A stretch of DNA of 64,000 nt from Diploscapter coronatus (GCA_964036155.1 OZ038423.1:39819249-39883248), one strand, 5' to 3'. Counted from the stretch's first letter, positions 12,901-25,087 are shown. Program-made: numbers and translations. Notes: generated by a model from the sequence alone, not told the origin.

Positions 12901-15007
12901 AGGAGGAAAATCTCACTGTTGAACCGAGATGGTTTGAGTTTTCTCTTGAATTAACAATAGGATTCACTCATTTTTAGGTTCTGCCCGATAATCCCTATGG
13001 TTCTGGTGAACGGAGCGATGGGGCTGGCCACAGGCTATTCCACTCGAATCCCCAACCATGATCCGCAGAAAATCATCGAAACCCTCCTGCAGATGATCGA
13101 AGACAATGGCAAGATGGACGGACGAGCCAGTTTTGTAGGGGTTTCTTGCTTTACGTTGATTTTTCTATCTAATTTTGTTCTTTTTTTCAATTTTGACAAA
13201 ATTTATTTCAGAATCCGTACTACGAGCAGTTCAAAGGCAACATTCTTGCTGAATCAGACAGACAATTCGCATTCTATGGAAAGGCTAAGATACTCGAAGG
13301 AGAGAGGAAGAATTCGCCTATTATAAAGTAAGTTGGATTTCATCTTTTTCTTATTAATCTATATATCCAAAGACCTATCAAATAAAAACATTTATTCTAA
13401 TTGAACTAATGCAATGTTGTTGCTTGCAGAATCGGAATCAGCGAATTGCCAGTGGGAGTGTGGACGAATCGCTACAAGGAGAATGTGTTGCGCGGTCTGA
13501 TCGAGAATGACAAAATCAAGTAAGGAATTTTCATCCACATATTTGTTCTTTTCTACATCATTGCTTTTGGCAGATGTTTCTACGAGCAGCACACTCAGAA
13601 CGATGTGAAATTCATTCTACACGCGAACAAGAGCAACTTGCCTTCGAGATTGAGCACAAATGCAAATCTGCTCAAATGGCTCAAACTTCGCTGCATCACT
13701 TCTATGAATATGGTAATTTTCTAAAACGAAGATAACTTAACTTTGTTTTTTTTCATTTCTATGAAGAGTGGCGATAGGTTTGTAAAACAGGCGAAGAATC
13801 TGTAACATACGTCTCTAATATTCCTCTTTATGTGCTCCCAACTTGTTACAAAGCTCCAAATACTCGTTACAGAAGATTTATTATTAAAGGATTCCCTGAT
13901 ATTTTTTAAATAATAAATTCTTTGTTCTTCAGGTCCTGTTCGATCATAATCACTCGATTCACACCTACGAAAGTCCAGTCGAAATTCTGCAGGAGCACTT
14001 CGCAATTCGACGAAAACTATACGAGGAAAGACTGCGGAGAGAAGTCGTCGAAAACGAAGCCAAATTCAGGAAAGTCGATAATCAGGTTGGGAAAGGATTT
14101 TCCCCTTTGAAAATGTTCAAATTCAGGTGCGATTTATCGAGTTTATAGTGGACGGTCGACTGAATTTGAAGAAGAAGAATAAAGTGGAAATCGAGAACGA
14201 ATTGAGGAATCTGGGATTCGAGGAAAATCCGACCAAGAAATTTAAAGGACAGGTGAGATTTTCACAAGTTTATAAAGTTTCATTTATCATTGTTTTAAAT
14301 CGACATTTTTAACTTCAACCAAGTAGAATTGCATGATAACAGAAATTCCTTGTGGAATGTGGAAAAAAACTTACCTTTTTGATAAATACAGTGGCGAAGA
14401 CAGGTTTGCATCACCCTAATTTTTGTTGTTTTCTTTCATCTAACTACGGTGCACCGATCTGGTTGAAACTTGAAAATCTTCTAGGATTTGGGCTTTCACG
14501 ATATATGAGAAAGTTCTCAACTGATCTTTGCACCATAAGTAAGTGAAAAAGAATAATAATACAAATTAGCGAATGATGCAAGACTTGTGAGTTTCATTCT
14601 AGCCATGAGTATTGCTAATTATGCATATTATTCATTGAGCTCATTCCTAAAATGATGATTTTAGGCTGCTGGCTTGAGTTATCTGCTGAACACGACGTTC
14701 GAACAAATGACTGAAGAAGAGCTGAGTAAATTGAGAGAATCGAGGAGGCAGAAGGAAGAGGAATGGAAACTGGCGGAGGGGGACGATTGGAAGCAGAGAT
14801 GGACTAAGGAGTTGAATACATTGCAAAAGGTAAAAATGTTTTTTATTTATTGGAATGAAATTAAAAATCAAGCGTCAAAATAACCTAACTATGAAAGCAG
14901 CTAAATTTATCTCCATTCAGTAATTCAAGTACCGTAGAAAAATTCTAACAATTTTCTTTCAGGCGATAACTTCGCATCGAAAACGAATTAAGGAAAACGA
15001 TTGTTGA
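6959..15007 (+). CDS. TOP2: DNA topoisomerase II lacking the C-terminal domain
   Basis: Twenty-nine exons join in phase to 1,187 aa: 6959-7103, 7264-7382, 7506-7660, 8009-8154, 8280-8377, 8420-8528, 8601-8704, 8913-9071, 9222-9317, 9481-9606, 9657-9731, 9991-10158, 10607-10684, 10734-10828, 10978-11119, 11489-11603, 11652-11824, 12048-12134, 12179-12325, 12491-12639, 12845-12931, 12978-13134, 13212-13327, 13430-13519, 13574-13712, 13933-14085, 14127-14252, 14665-14829, 14963-15007. GHKL ATPase: [38 protein letters not shown] and the QTK loop. [15 protein letters not shown] (about 487) and TDQDDDG (567-571), with the three metal aspartates. DNA gate: ARYIYTKL with catalytic Tyr near 823, preceded by Arg. 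The enzyme passes one duplex through a transient double-strand break. The model stops about 15 aa after the coiled-coil/C-gate block [16 protein letters not shown], so the usual 300-400 aa nuclear-targeting tail is absent. No internal stop was found. The first exon is the least certain part. Confidence 0.95.
7714..7802. mobile_element. Foldback MITE with 8-bp target duplication
   Basis: An 89-bp element in TOP2 intron 3. The arms 7714-7748 and 7768-7802 are perfect 35-bp inverted repeats beginning GGCCTGTCGTAAAGG, around a 19-bp loop. TTGTGATC occurs at 7706-7713 and again at 7803-7810, exactly at the element ends, as an 8-bp target-site duplication. It has no coding capacity. The 8-bp duplication fits the hAT superfamily. 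Identity of both arms and of the duplication suggests a recent insertion. Confidence 0.85.
8708..8732. repeat. (AT)n/poly-T simple repeat
   Basis: Alternating AT followed by a run of about 12 T, directly after the GC splice donor of TOP2 intron 7. Confidence 0.8.
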
Positions 15008-15907
15008 TACAACGATAAATTTCTGTAAAATGTCAGTTTTTGCTTTTGTCACGTACAGGTAATTTTATTCTTTTTTCCGTCAATCGAAGTTACTGGGTGA
15101 TTTTCTACCGATGTTGAATTATTGTTTTGCGGGTTTATGTTTTATTTATATTTTTACAATAATCAGTAAAATTTCTCTGGTTTTCATTTTCTGATGCGAA
15201 ATAACAAGTTGATGCAACTTGCTTCGTATTTCTACACTTTGCACATTTGCAGTGGTTCTTTATTTCTGTACACTCTCATTTCGAACTGCACTTTTTACAT
15301 TTTGCGCAGTGGTTGCTCATAAACAGGACAGAGACGCAGTATTCTATTCTCTCTTTCTCTCTGCTCTTTCTTGCTCCCTCCTCCCCTCTACCAGCGTCTT
15401 TCCTCTGCTTCTCCTCCTTCTCTTTTTCCTACCTTATCTCTTCACCTCACTCCTCATTTGAAAATTTCCAATTTCTGCTGTCAATATCATTGATTTTCGC
15501 TCATTTCTCATTTTTGGCGAGTCAATTTCCACGTTTTGTTCGAATTATTTGATCGAACTTTGGAAATTCATCCAGTCATTCAAATTCAAATTCTATCATG
15601 TTTCAAAGTAATATTTTCCTTCCAAGCAAATTGTATTCGTTTTTTTCGAAATACCTTCTCAAGCATTAGCAATTTTATGACTTCTTTCCCCTTCAATGTT
15701 TGTTTATCACTTGTCTTCTTCTTTTTGAATCGATGATGAAATTTCAAAATCTGCGAATAGATTCGAAATGTCACTCCTCTTTGTTTGCCACTTCTTCGTC
15801 ATTTCGATTCGTTCCATCAAAATATCGACTAATTTGTGTAAATTTTCAGTGTCAGTAAACCTCTTTCGATTGAATTCGGTGGACTTGAAGCAGAAACTAA
15901 AACAGAG
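15008..15907. other. TOP2 3' flank and ALYREF 5' region
   Basis: T-rich and CT-rich sequence, strongest around 15340-15440. AATTTTCAG ends at 15849, 58 nt before the ALYREF start codon, and may be a trans-splice or 5'UTR acceptor. Open frames here are low-complexity and not convincing. Confidence 0.4.
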
Positions 15908-18004
15908 ATGGCGAATGTGAACATGAGTCTCGATGAAATCATTCAGAAGAACAAGGTACGCGCATTAAGCAAATGAAGCATTCAAAATCTCAAAAATTAA
16001 ATAATAAGATAGTAGAGACCAGCTTGAATCGCTAAATTCTTTGATTTACTACAATTCATTAAAGCTCCAAATTTTCAGAAGCCGCGAGTCGGCGGCAGAG
16101 GAGGTGGATTCCGAAATGGAGCCGGAAAGCCGAGAGGAGGAGCCAGGCGGTCGACTGGGGGAGGCGCTGTGAGGACTCCCAAGGCTGGGGCTGCCAGAAA
16201 GGGGTTCGGCAGAGAGGTAAGTAAGAATGAAAGTGAACACATGCGAAATCATTTGACTACTTGTTTCTGATTCTAGATCTGCATATCGTCATAATGCAAG
16301 AGAATAGTAAATTTTGGAGAAAAACGACAATCGAAATAGTTCAAACCTTTCCTAAAATATTGATTATTTGTATTTCAGAGCACCCCTCCCGGAAAGTGGC
16401 GTCACGACAAGTTCAAGGAGCTGGAGAACGGAGGCTCTTTCAAGTCTGGCGGAGCAGCCACCCTGGTCTCGGCTGCAGGCGGCCTGGCAGGCAACCCGAA
16501 TCGCAAAGTTCGCGTCAACATCTCCAACTTGGCCACTTCCGTCGTCACTGCAGATCTCGAGGTTCTTAAGACTGACACTCCACCTTGACTCATCTACTGT
16601 AACCCTGTTGACTGACTGACGTCACCCAAGTCGTCTGAATCCATGCGCGTCGGCACGTCGATGGCTATTGTTTCTGGTTTCTCAATCACTGAACGATGTC
16701 ATCCACGATGCACACTATCTTTTGCTGAGCAGGAAGTTGTAAAACAAAACCAATTTTGAAAAAAAAAAAAACTATTCCAAGTGAATTCTTTGAAATTTTA
16801 GGTTTGCAAATATGGAATGGGTAATTTCAGGAGCTGTTCGAGCCGTACGGATTCGACACTGTGACCGTGCACTTCAACGAGAGTGGAGAGCCCCTCGGCA
16901 CTGGCGATGTGACCCTCAAGCGCAAGGACGCCAACAAAATGCTCAACGACTTCAAGGGCGTCAACCTCGATGGTTTGCGCTTTGAAATAAACCAAACAAA
17001 TACCGCCAATTCGTGATAGACTCGTCGGGAAAAGTTCACAAAGATTTCCTATTTTTCGACACTGATTTCGCTACCAAGATGCATCAAATTTCCAACATCT
17101 TATCTTTTAATATAGTTGACTAAATTTCTAAATACTATTCATGATTATTCAAAACCCCTTGAAATTTTTATCCTTTTTCTTTCTGAAAATACTTTTTAAA
17201 AATCAAATTGCAGGCCAGTTGTTGAAGATGGTGATCGTGGACGGCTCGACGGTGGCTGGCGGAGGCATTTCAAGTCGTCTGCAGTACACAGCCAAACCGC
17301 AGATCAGCAGATCCATTCCCCGAGTCAATGCCGTGGGAGGCATCAGGAAGAAATTCGCTGGTGGAGCCGGGTAGGTAAATGTTGACACTTCAGGAAACAT
17401 AGAATAGATTACTGATTTCGAAAATTTTCCATCGTGAACAACTTGGCATATTAATTACGTGCAGTTGAGTGGAAAACAATTCTCTTATTACTCTGCTATA
17501 CTTTTTTTCGAAAATTGAAAATGGCTGATAATTCATAAAGTAGTTGTGGAAAAGGATATTTCAATTTTGAAGCCAACTCCACTAAACGGACTTCTTTAAG
17601 CTCGACCTTCATAATCCCCCTCTACTCGTAGAAAAAGCGAATATTGCTGAGAGAGATAAGAAACCATGCTCTTGTTGTTCAATATTTTCTTGGCGTATTT
17701 AATCTGCAAATTTATACGAGTAAAATTTGAAGAAGTCTGCATCTAAAGCGATCGGTTTTTTGGATATTCAATTTTCAATAACTTAAATGAATGAAAATTT
17801 TGCAGTGGCGGTTCGGCTGGCGGTCGTCGTCGCAATGCAGGCAGTGGCAACCCGAATCGATTCCTGGACAGACTTGCAGGAGAGGATGAGTCGCCCAGGA
17901 AGGGCGCTGGCGGCAGAGGAGGAGCTGGCAAAGGAGGCGCAAAGAAGGTCAAGACTGCTGCACAGCTCGATGCCGAACTCGAGGCCTACATGCAGGCTAA
18001 GTGA
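15908..18004 (+). CDS. ALYREF: ALYREF/THOC4-type mRNA export adaptor
   Basis: Six exons, 15908-15955, 16079-16216, 16379-16561, 16831-16972, 17214-17370 and 17806-18004, give 288 aa. The ends carry the two conserved UAP56-binding motifs: N-terminal MSLDEIIQKNK and C-terminal TAAQLDAELEAYMQAK. Between them are a Gly/Arg-rich stretch (about residues 17-62), a single RRM (about 105-182, from VRVNISNLATSVVTADLEEL to GQLLKMVIVDG) and a second Gly/Arg-rich stretch. ALYREF links the TREX complex and UAP56 to spliced mRNA and hands it to NXF1 in the nucleus. The full motif order makes the call firm. It is about 30 aa longer than human ALYREF, mostly in linkers. AATAAA near 18613 is a candidate poly(A) signal. 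Confidence 0.95.
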
Positions 18005-19456
18005 ACAAGTCAACCACCCCTTTCACCCGTTTCCTCTGTTCCACTGTTACTGTTGTGTTTGTTCTTCTAATCGACCCCTTCTTGATACTCAAAATTGCAA
18101 AAGAAACCAGGCTTTTGGTAACTGAGAAAAATTCAAAGCGGCTTCATCGGTAATTATTTTATAAAAAAAAAATCTGAAATTTCAGATCAGTTCCAAGAGT
18201 TCTGAAATAATATCATAATTTTGCAATGCACATCTACCCGTTTCTCTTCAGGAATATAAACGATTCAAGTTCAAGCTCCAAAATTTGGATGTTTTGAAAA
18301 ATCCGACTAATTCCAACCAATCACCTGTTTTTCAAAACGTGAAATTTTGCCCTTTTCTTCTAAAATTGGTCATTTTTCGCCTAAATGTCTTACCGATTCA
18401 TTCGAAAACGATTAGATCTAAAATATTCCACCTAATTTTTCTATTAGCTAAATATTTTGTAAATTTATCTTATCTTGTTGGTTTAGTAAATGAGTCGGCC
18501 CATTTCGTTAGTTTATTTCTATCCTTTTCTCTCTAATCTCCTATTCATTTGTTTTATGTACTCTGTTTTTCTATTACTTATATCGACAATGGTTTCATTC
18601 CGTTCATCTGCAAATAAATTAATAAAAACATGAAATTCTCGAGAATTTGATAATATAATATATTATGCAGGAAAGTAACGAACTAAAAATGTTGAACGTT
18701 CATAAGATGCATACAGCGGCGTTCAAAAGAATAGTATCATGTATGAGTTTTGGCTGCTTGTATGGAGACGAATCGGGAAACCTTATTGTTATAAAATAGT
18801 TATTCATGTCCTACATGTTTTCATATCTATGCTAGATTTAATGTAGGCCAGTCCATACAAGTAGATGAGTTATGCAAACAACGATCATCTGCATGGTTCA
18901 ATACTTCGTCGCTATTATATTTTGAACCTTTTATTACTGAAAGCCCGCACAAAATTCAATATACAATTAGATGAGAATGCACAATTTTACAATACACGCA
19001 ATAATAAATACATTCGTGATGAAATGATGATTATCGTAGTGGTGATAGATGACGGATTTCAATTTTCGAGGTCAAGCTTTAAGAATAAAATTAAGGTTAT
19101 AAGTAAAGCCTAATATCGTTGATAGGAGAAAACTCTTCAGCATGATTAACTTTCTTACTCAACGATATCATAAATATATTGAACAATGAGATGAGAAGAA
19201 TACGAATTGGCCCCTGAATAAATAATAAATGGACTAGTTGAGATGCGAGAGGAAATTGATAAGATTGATTTTACCATAGTTTCAAAAGATGTTGGAATTT
19301 TTGGAGAATCTAATTCACTAAGTTATTTCGAGAATCAATAATAGTGGAAAGTATCTTACTGATCAGAATAATTTACAGAAATTTGCACAAACTGAAGAGA
19401 ACTGAATCGATATCCGTAATTGGCGAATTAGAACTGATTTCTGACACCCAATAACT
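18005..19456. other. ALYREF 3'UTR and AT-rich intergenic
   Basis: Very AT-rich. It probably holds the ALYREF 3'UTR to about 18640, then convergent intergenic DNA up to the stop codon of the next minus-strand gene. Nothing else recognised. Confidence 0.4.
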
Positions 19457-20117
19457 TTATTTATCCTTTCCATTTTCTATTGCTGAAATTTAGTTTTAGT
19501 TTATGCAATTTATGAAAGTATTTAATTTAAATATTTCCAAAGTATAAACACAAATCCACAAAACTTACATTCATCATCCCCATTGCTACTCTCGACTGGC
19601 TCCGCTTGTAGCTGCTTCTGAGTTTTCATTGGAGGAGGGCAGAGTTTGGCAAGGGCATCGTAATCTAAATTTGAAATCCCAAATGCTAGTTAATGATCCA
19701 TTCTGTACCTTTATTGGCTTGTAACAAAGCCACTCGATCCCTATGGGCTTCCCACGATTCAAGTTGAACTAGGGCTTCCACCATTTGCCAGGCGAGTTCT
19801 TCGACTGGAATTTATTGTGTTCTTTCATAATTTATTATAAATTTAAGATAAATAGTGGGAAAGTTAGATGTTAGGTTGATAAATGCATGAGTGCAAGATA
19901 AATTTATTGATCGCATATTTAGCTTCAATTGCTCTCAAAATAAAAATATTTCATAAAGAATTTTGGATATGCGCATGGAAGAAATTGTAGAAGGATTCAA
20001 CGGTTTTTATAGAAAATACTCACTGATTTTCGTATCGCTCTGATATCCACTTCCATCGCGATTGGCTGCCGAAGCCTTCCGCGGAGAAATGTTCTCTCGA
20101 CGGGAATAATACGACAT
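19457..20117 (-). CDS. Small protein of unknown function, 103 aa
   Basis: Four exons fit in phase on the minus strand: 20024-20117 (MSYYSRRENISPRKAS...), 19709-19804, 19569-19664 and 19457-19482. All junctions have consensus sites (GTGAGT, GTACAG, GTAAGT donors; CCAG, TTTAG, TTTCAG acceptors). The N-terminus is basic and Ser/Arg-rich. The middle, ELAWQMVEALVQLESWEAHR then LLQANKDYDALAKLCPPP, is predicted helical and Trp/Leu-rich, like a protein-interaction helix pair. The C-terminus is acidic, ending IENGKDK. I do not recognise the family. Coding is inferred from four mutually phased exons rather than homology. The last 26-nt exon is the weakest; without it the frame runs 16 codons into the intron. 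Confidence 0.6.
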
Positions 20118-20592
20118 CGAATATTGTCGTGATTAGAAATGAATTTTTAAACTCAGAGTTTTATTTCAAGATGTATACAATAGTTGATAGCTAACCAATT
20201 TCAACGCCGGTAAACGCTCGATATCAACCCAACGCCTTTTCCGTACGTAAATGCAGTGTTAGATTGAGTTTAGAATAAAAGAAAGGGCTCCAAAACTGAG
20301 AATCAAATGATCAGCGAATTAATGTTTCAAAGATAAATGGGTTCTTCTTAACTTTAGATAAAATTGTATATTTTGTAGATTTAACAAATTTATGATTTCA
20401 TTTAAAACAGTTGCGAATTCTATCGTCTTTAAAACGCTTTATTCAATTTTCTTTAATACAAATTTATACAAAAAAAAAACATTTTGCAAGATCAATTTTT
20501 TTTGTTTGGATTTTTAGGTATTGTTATGGACATTTTATCATTTTTATATTTTTTGTATTGATGTTATTGTCTACGGTTGCACTCGAATTTCT

Positions 20593-20906
20593 CTAATGCG
20601 ATCCGTGCTCGTGCCCGTCTCCATCATGGTGTTCATGTTTTCCTGACATAATGATTTCAATCCTTTAAAGAGTGAATAACCTACCGTGACCATCGTGACT
20701 GGGCAGTTTATGCTCGTGCTCGCCATGACAGTCTTTTTGATGGTGATCCCCTGAATGCACGTGCGCTCCAGTCTGAATCAGAAATTTGAGAACTCTTAAA
20801 TTTCCATAATTCCTACAGCTCCATGTTTTTGATCACAGTGCTTCCCCTCATGCTCGTGACAATCACCTGAGTGAGTATGGTCTCCGGTCGCTTGATGGTC
20901 AGACAT
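20593..20906 (-). CDS. Histidine-rich putative metal-binding protein, 75 aa
   Basis: Three exons, 20817-20906, 20685-20772 and 20593-20642, encode 75 aa with 22 His (29%) and 3 Cys. Residues come in repeated H-x-H and D/E-H pairs (DHTHSGDCHEHEGKHC, GEHEHK, HEHHDGDGHEHGSH). There is no signal peptide, so it is probably cytosolic. Dense His/Asp/Glu/Cys suggests binding of Zn, Ni or Cu, as in His-rich metal-buffering proteins; this is inference from composition only. The upstream region has a TATA box and a heat-shock-element-like site. Alternative: a low-complexity structural peptide. Confidence 0.75.
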
Positions 20907-21054
20907 TTTCTGTGCTTTTATGTAGATTGGTTCAGTTACTGAGAAAATGAAAAGTTTACAAATATCTGAAAGTTTATCAGGAATGTAGAGAAATGAAAAA
21001 CGAAAGGTTTGCGAAGCCTCTTACTCACTACGCAAGTGCACACATGGCAGACAG

Positions 21055-21080
21055 CTTATATATACGCTTCTGGAATTTAC
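21055..21080 (-). promoter_or_regulatory. TATA box and HSE-like site of the His-rich gene
   Basis: On the minus strand, TATATATAAG (21055-21064) lies about 150 nt upstream of the start codon at 20906. Directly upstream of it, 21068-21080 reads TTCtgGAAttTAC: two perfect inverted GAA units with the correct 2-nt spacing plus a degenerate third, as in heat-shock elements. A strong donor (GTGAGTAAG, near 21027) and a TTTCAG acceptor near 20967 suggest a 5'UTR intron. Inference: inducible transcription under heat or metal stress. Confidence 0.5.
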
Positions 21081-22863
21081 CAGCCTCGAGAGAAAGTCGA
21101 CCTTATTGAAGCATGTGATCTATGCATAAAGATAGTAAAAACTAAAGAAAATGAATAACAACGCGATAATAAAATAGGAAAAAAAGAAATTAGGCTTGTC
21201 AGAGAAAAAGATTCATTCTGGAAGAGAGGTGAAGAGACTTTATCAGTCACGACCATATTTGCCTCTAAATAGCTTATTGCACGAATTGTCCTTTAATAAA
21301 ATTTTTTTTGCTCAATTAAATTTGGGAAAAAAACTAATAAAAATTGAAGCAATGCACAATGGGATCATCCCACACAAACATTGTGGAATTCAGCCTTCTT
21401 ATCATTTTATTTCATTATCAAACAAACATCGTCTGATTGTGACGATTTGCATAGTATAATTGAAAGCATTGGCCAATTTCTATGACATCGCTAATTTATT
21501 TATTTACATTGTGTGGGTAGAATTAGTTGGTTTTTAATAGTGGACAAAGATAATATGATAACGAGATGAGTGGAATATTTTTCCCTAGACTCCTAAATGC
21601 AAATTATCACCATTATTATTCTCTGAAATATCACGATGAAGTGGAGTTATTTTTTTTCTCGAAGAATATTATTTCACAAGAGCTTTATGGTTTATGTCAT
21701 AAATTACTGATTAATATTCTTTTTTCAGGGCTAATAAACTCTAGAACATTTTCGCAGTTTTGTGCTCAAATTGTCCGAATGCGTCGAATAGCCGAAGATC
21801 AGTCGAGGGGAATCGGAGAAAGCAGAAAATCACTTGAGAAAGTGCTCGATGACTGATTGTGAGTGTGATTGGCAACGAGAAACTTGCCAGTGATAACAAA
21901 TACGAAATGGGCAAGAGGAAAGGAAGAGAAGTGCTGACTCACATTTTTAGGCATTTTTCTAGGCATCCCATAACTTTATGAACTATTTCAAACGGTTTTA
22001 TAAATTTATCTCTCAACACGTAGTGAACTTATTTCAAAATGTTCTTACTATCACGTACAAGCCTGATAATTATCACACAAGCAAAAAAAACCAGCAATTT
22101 GCATTTGAAGTAGAGAAAAATCTCGAGTCCTATTTGGCCAATTTATTACACACAAAAATCAGACAAATTACTTTGATTTTATGGACAACATTTTTAGCAA
22201 CATTTATTATTTCACAAGAAAAACGCGACAATAGTAATTGAATTGAATGATAAAGCCTGGAAAATTCGCATTACAGGAATAGAAGGGTGATGGTGGTTAG
22301 ATAAAGCGGAATATTATCGTTTTCAGATTATGATAATATCGAGAAATTTTGATGTCAAATAAAATAATGGAAATAAGGTATAAATATCCATGTTTAGATG
22401 GTCGAATAGAAAATATTTAGTCGTTAAGTTATCATAGAAATGATAACCAAATAATAAGTGATTATTATCAGTGTTAGACAAATTCTTGAATGGAAAATTC
22501 AGCAAGAATTGTAAAATTGAAGGAAAGGCTCACTGATAATTTTTGAGATATTTTACCGAAAACAGGAATAAATTAGACAAACAAAGAACGAAGAATGTTG
22601 CCAGAAGGTAGGCCGAGAGAGGCGGCATTGATGGTGAATATTCCTGAAATTCAACAATCGTCGTCATTCATAAAATTGGAGAAAAACGTAATATTAATAT
22701 GTGTGAGCTATCTTTGAATTTTAGAAGGTGAACAAATTACGATTTGAATAATCCATCTACAAAGTGATAAAATAGTAGCGCACACAAGCTTGAAACTATA
22801 TCGTTTGTTAATTTCGAGGCAGTATATCCCACCTTGAATGACTGCCCGACTTGCAGAGCAGTT
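21081..22863. other. Intergenic, no supported gene
   Basis: AT-rich. It contains isolated acceptor-plus-ORF stretches (near 21729-21856 on + and 22550-22650 on -) with no partner exons or motif. I could not support a gene. Confidence 0.4.
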
Positions 22864-24136
22864 TTACTGATTGGCGGCCGCATTGGCGCTCTCGTTGCTG
22901 GGCTCGTAGCGATGCTTCTCCTTCATGAGGAATTTGGCCAGAAACTCGATCGGGTTCTCGGGTCGCTCTTTCGCCAACGCGCCAAGTCCCTGAACGAAGA
23001 TTATTTTATAAGCTACGATATCAGACGAGAGGGAACTTTTCAGATTTGCCTAATGTTTTGGCGACTTTTTGAATGGTTTTAGAATTTCACAGAAAATATG
23101 CTTCATCTTCAAAAATATTCGAGTAAGAAGATCATAATAAGAAATAGCATAGCTCGAATGTTCGTTTTCACTATTTTCTTTACTTATGCTCACGAACAAG
23201 GGCGACATATTCCTAACAGGTTTCTTCTAATCTATCGGCGTAATTTTTGAGATCCATGGATTAATAATAGTTTTAAAAGAAAACATGAGCAAAATTGGAC
23301 TTGTTCAAGATAACATTCTGTGTAAACGAAGACAAATTCTGCGAACCTGTAGGAGTATGGGAACGACAGTCTGATCGAGGTACTGTCTGGTGGGGACGTT
23401 AGCCTGTGGACGAGGAGCCTGAGCAGCGGGCTTCTCGGGGGGCGGGGCAGCAGGAGTCGAGGCTGCCGGAGTCGTCGTCGTCGTCGCTGCTGCTGCCTGT
23501 TCGCCGTTCGTCGCTGGGGTAGTGGTTTCGGACTACAAAATGAATATTGAAAATATTTTTTTTAGAAAATCAGTCATTTTTATTGCGCAATAAATTTATC
23601 GTTTTCCTGTATTTTTCAACGGATAGGGAGGCTAAAGCGTGAAGGAAATGATCAGTAATAAGAAGAGAGCCGCTGACGAAACAGGGGCCAAACTTTCAAA
23701 ACACGAGATCAAATTTATTTTAGTATGAGCTGTTTGAAATAAATAATAGAAATTCGACTTTTCAGAAGTCGATGAACACAAACGAACTACGAGTAATAAT
23801 CTTGAGGATTCCATAAATTCAGGAACGATAATTTCGAAAATTGCGGTTTCTTGCAGTTCAGCTCAATAAATTATCGCAATTTTAAGAATGAATTTTTGCA
23901 GGAGTTTCTCCCAAAATTTCGGTACGATTGTTTGACAATATGCTTGTGAAAACCGTCATGATAGAAATTAAAACTAAAAATCAAAGAAGAATGAATTAGC
24001 TTACGTCCTTGTCGGCCTCCTTGTCAGGCTGCGCCTGTGCAGCGGCCTCAGTTTCCATCTTCTCCTCTTCTTTGGGAGTCTCCTCCTTCTTCTCTTCGAC
24101 TGGCTGAGTCGGCGTGTCGGCTGCTGCTTCGGACAT
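22864..24136 (-). CDS. DPY30: DPY-30 subunit of histone H3K4 methyltransferase complexes
   Basis: Three exons, 24005-24136, 23347-23532 and 22864-22989, give 147 aa. The DPY-30 motif (about residues 93-135) is very conserved: PTRQYLDQTVVPILLQGLG, ALAKERPENPIEFLAKFLM, KEKHRY. This X-type four-helix dimerisation motif binds ASH2L in SET1/MLL (COMPASS) complexes and also sits in other docking complexes. The first 90 residues are a poorly conserved extension: acidic (KKEETPKEEEKMETE), then poly-Ala/Thr and Pro-rich. Human DPY30 is 99 aa, so the extension is longer than usual. An acceptor-like TTTTTAG lies 14 nt before the ATG. The gene is divergent from the thioesterase gene. Confidence 0.95.
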
Positions 24137-25087
24137 TGTCGAATAAAATCTAAAAAAAAAAAATAAATTTAAAATGAAAAAAATAATCTCGATTCAAACA
24201 GACATACGAGAATGCTGAATGGCAGAAATTTATGGATAGTTATCCACATAATTACTCGTCAAATTAGCGATAATTGCAGCAATTAGAAGAAAGAAAAGCA
24301 AAACAAAAGGGAACAAGAATCAATCAATAACAAGCGAGAGCGAGCCGCACTTGGAAATGAAAAATGGCGCGCACAGAAAAAGAAAAATGCAGCGCTATTT
24401 TGTGATAAATTGTGAGCAAAAATCGAGTGAAATAAGTAGGAATTAGCATAAACGAATTCAGAAACTGATAAATCTCGGGAAAATAAGTTTTGAAAACAAG
24501 CGGAAACTCGAAATGCGATTGAATTGGATGAATGCGCAAGTGACGCGCAGCACTGCGCAACTTCTGTGCAGTGGATTTTATGCAGCAACACTTTTCTTTC
24601 TTCATTTCCAATTCAGCAAGTGGCTGATTTTGAAAGATTTGGGAAGACAACTAGAACAAATAAATCGATTGCACCAAATGTGGTTATATTGATTTTTGAA
24701 ATCGTCTGATAAAAGCCAAGCTTAGTCCTTGAATTTCGAAATGTTTCAATATTTCACGATTTTGCAGGTTTTTTTTTTTAAATCATCATTTTGATCAGAT
24801 CTAGACATTGATCGATGATTTTGCATCTGCAAAGGTCAAACCAAACTGTAGCCAAATGATGTTTTGCATGATTATGTCTGTGGAAATCAGACGCTCCTTT
24901 TAGCACGTTTAATGACAATGTACCCTCGACTTTTCTTGGCTACGAGTCTCAAATTGTCATTTTTTTCCCCAACTAACTGCATAATACATTTATAAATTTT
25001 CTACTTTTTAGTGTCATGTGCGTTTTATTTTCGAAAAAAACAACCCTCACTAGATTTGTATTATGAAGTTCACCACCTTTATTTAGG
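24137..25087. promoter_or_regulatory. Divergent DPY30 / thioesterase intergenic region
   Basis: About 950 bp between two outward-facing start codons. The thioesterase ATG at 25088 is 1 nt downstream of an acceptor-like TTTATTTAG. No specific factor site can be claimed. Confidence 0.35.

Noticed and set aside
21729..21856. TTTTTCAG followed by an open frame ending KSLEKVLDD
   Set aside because: A single possible terminal exon with no upstream partner and no recognisable motif.
22548..22655. Minus-strand block after a TTTCAG, encoding a short hydrophobic peptide starting MPPLSAYLLATFF
   Set aside because: It lies downstream of the DPY30 stop; more likely 3' untranslated or chance. No family or second exon found.
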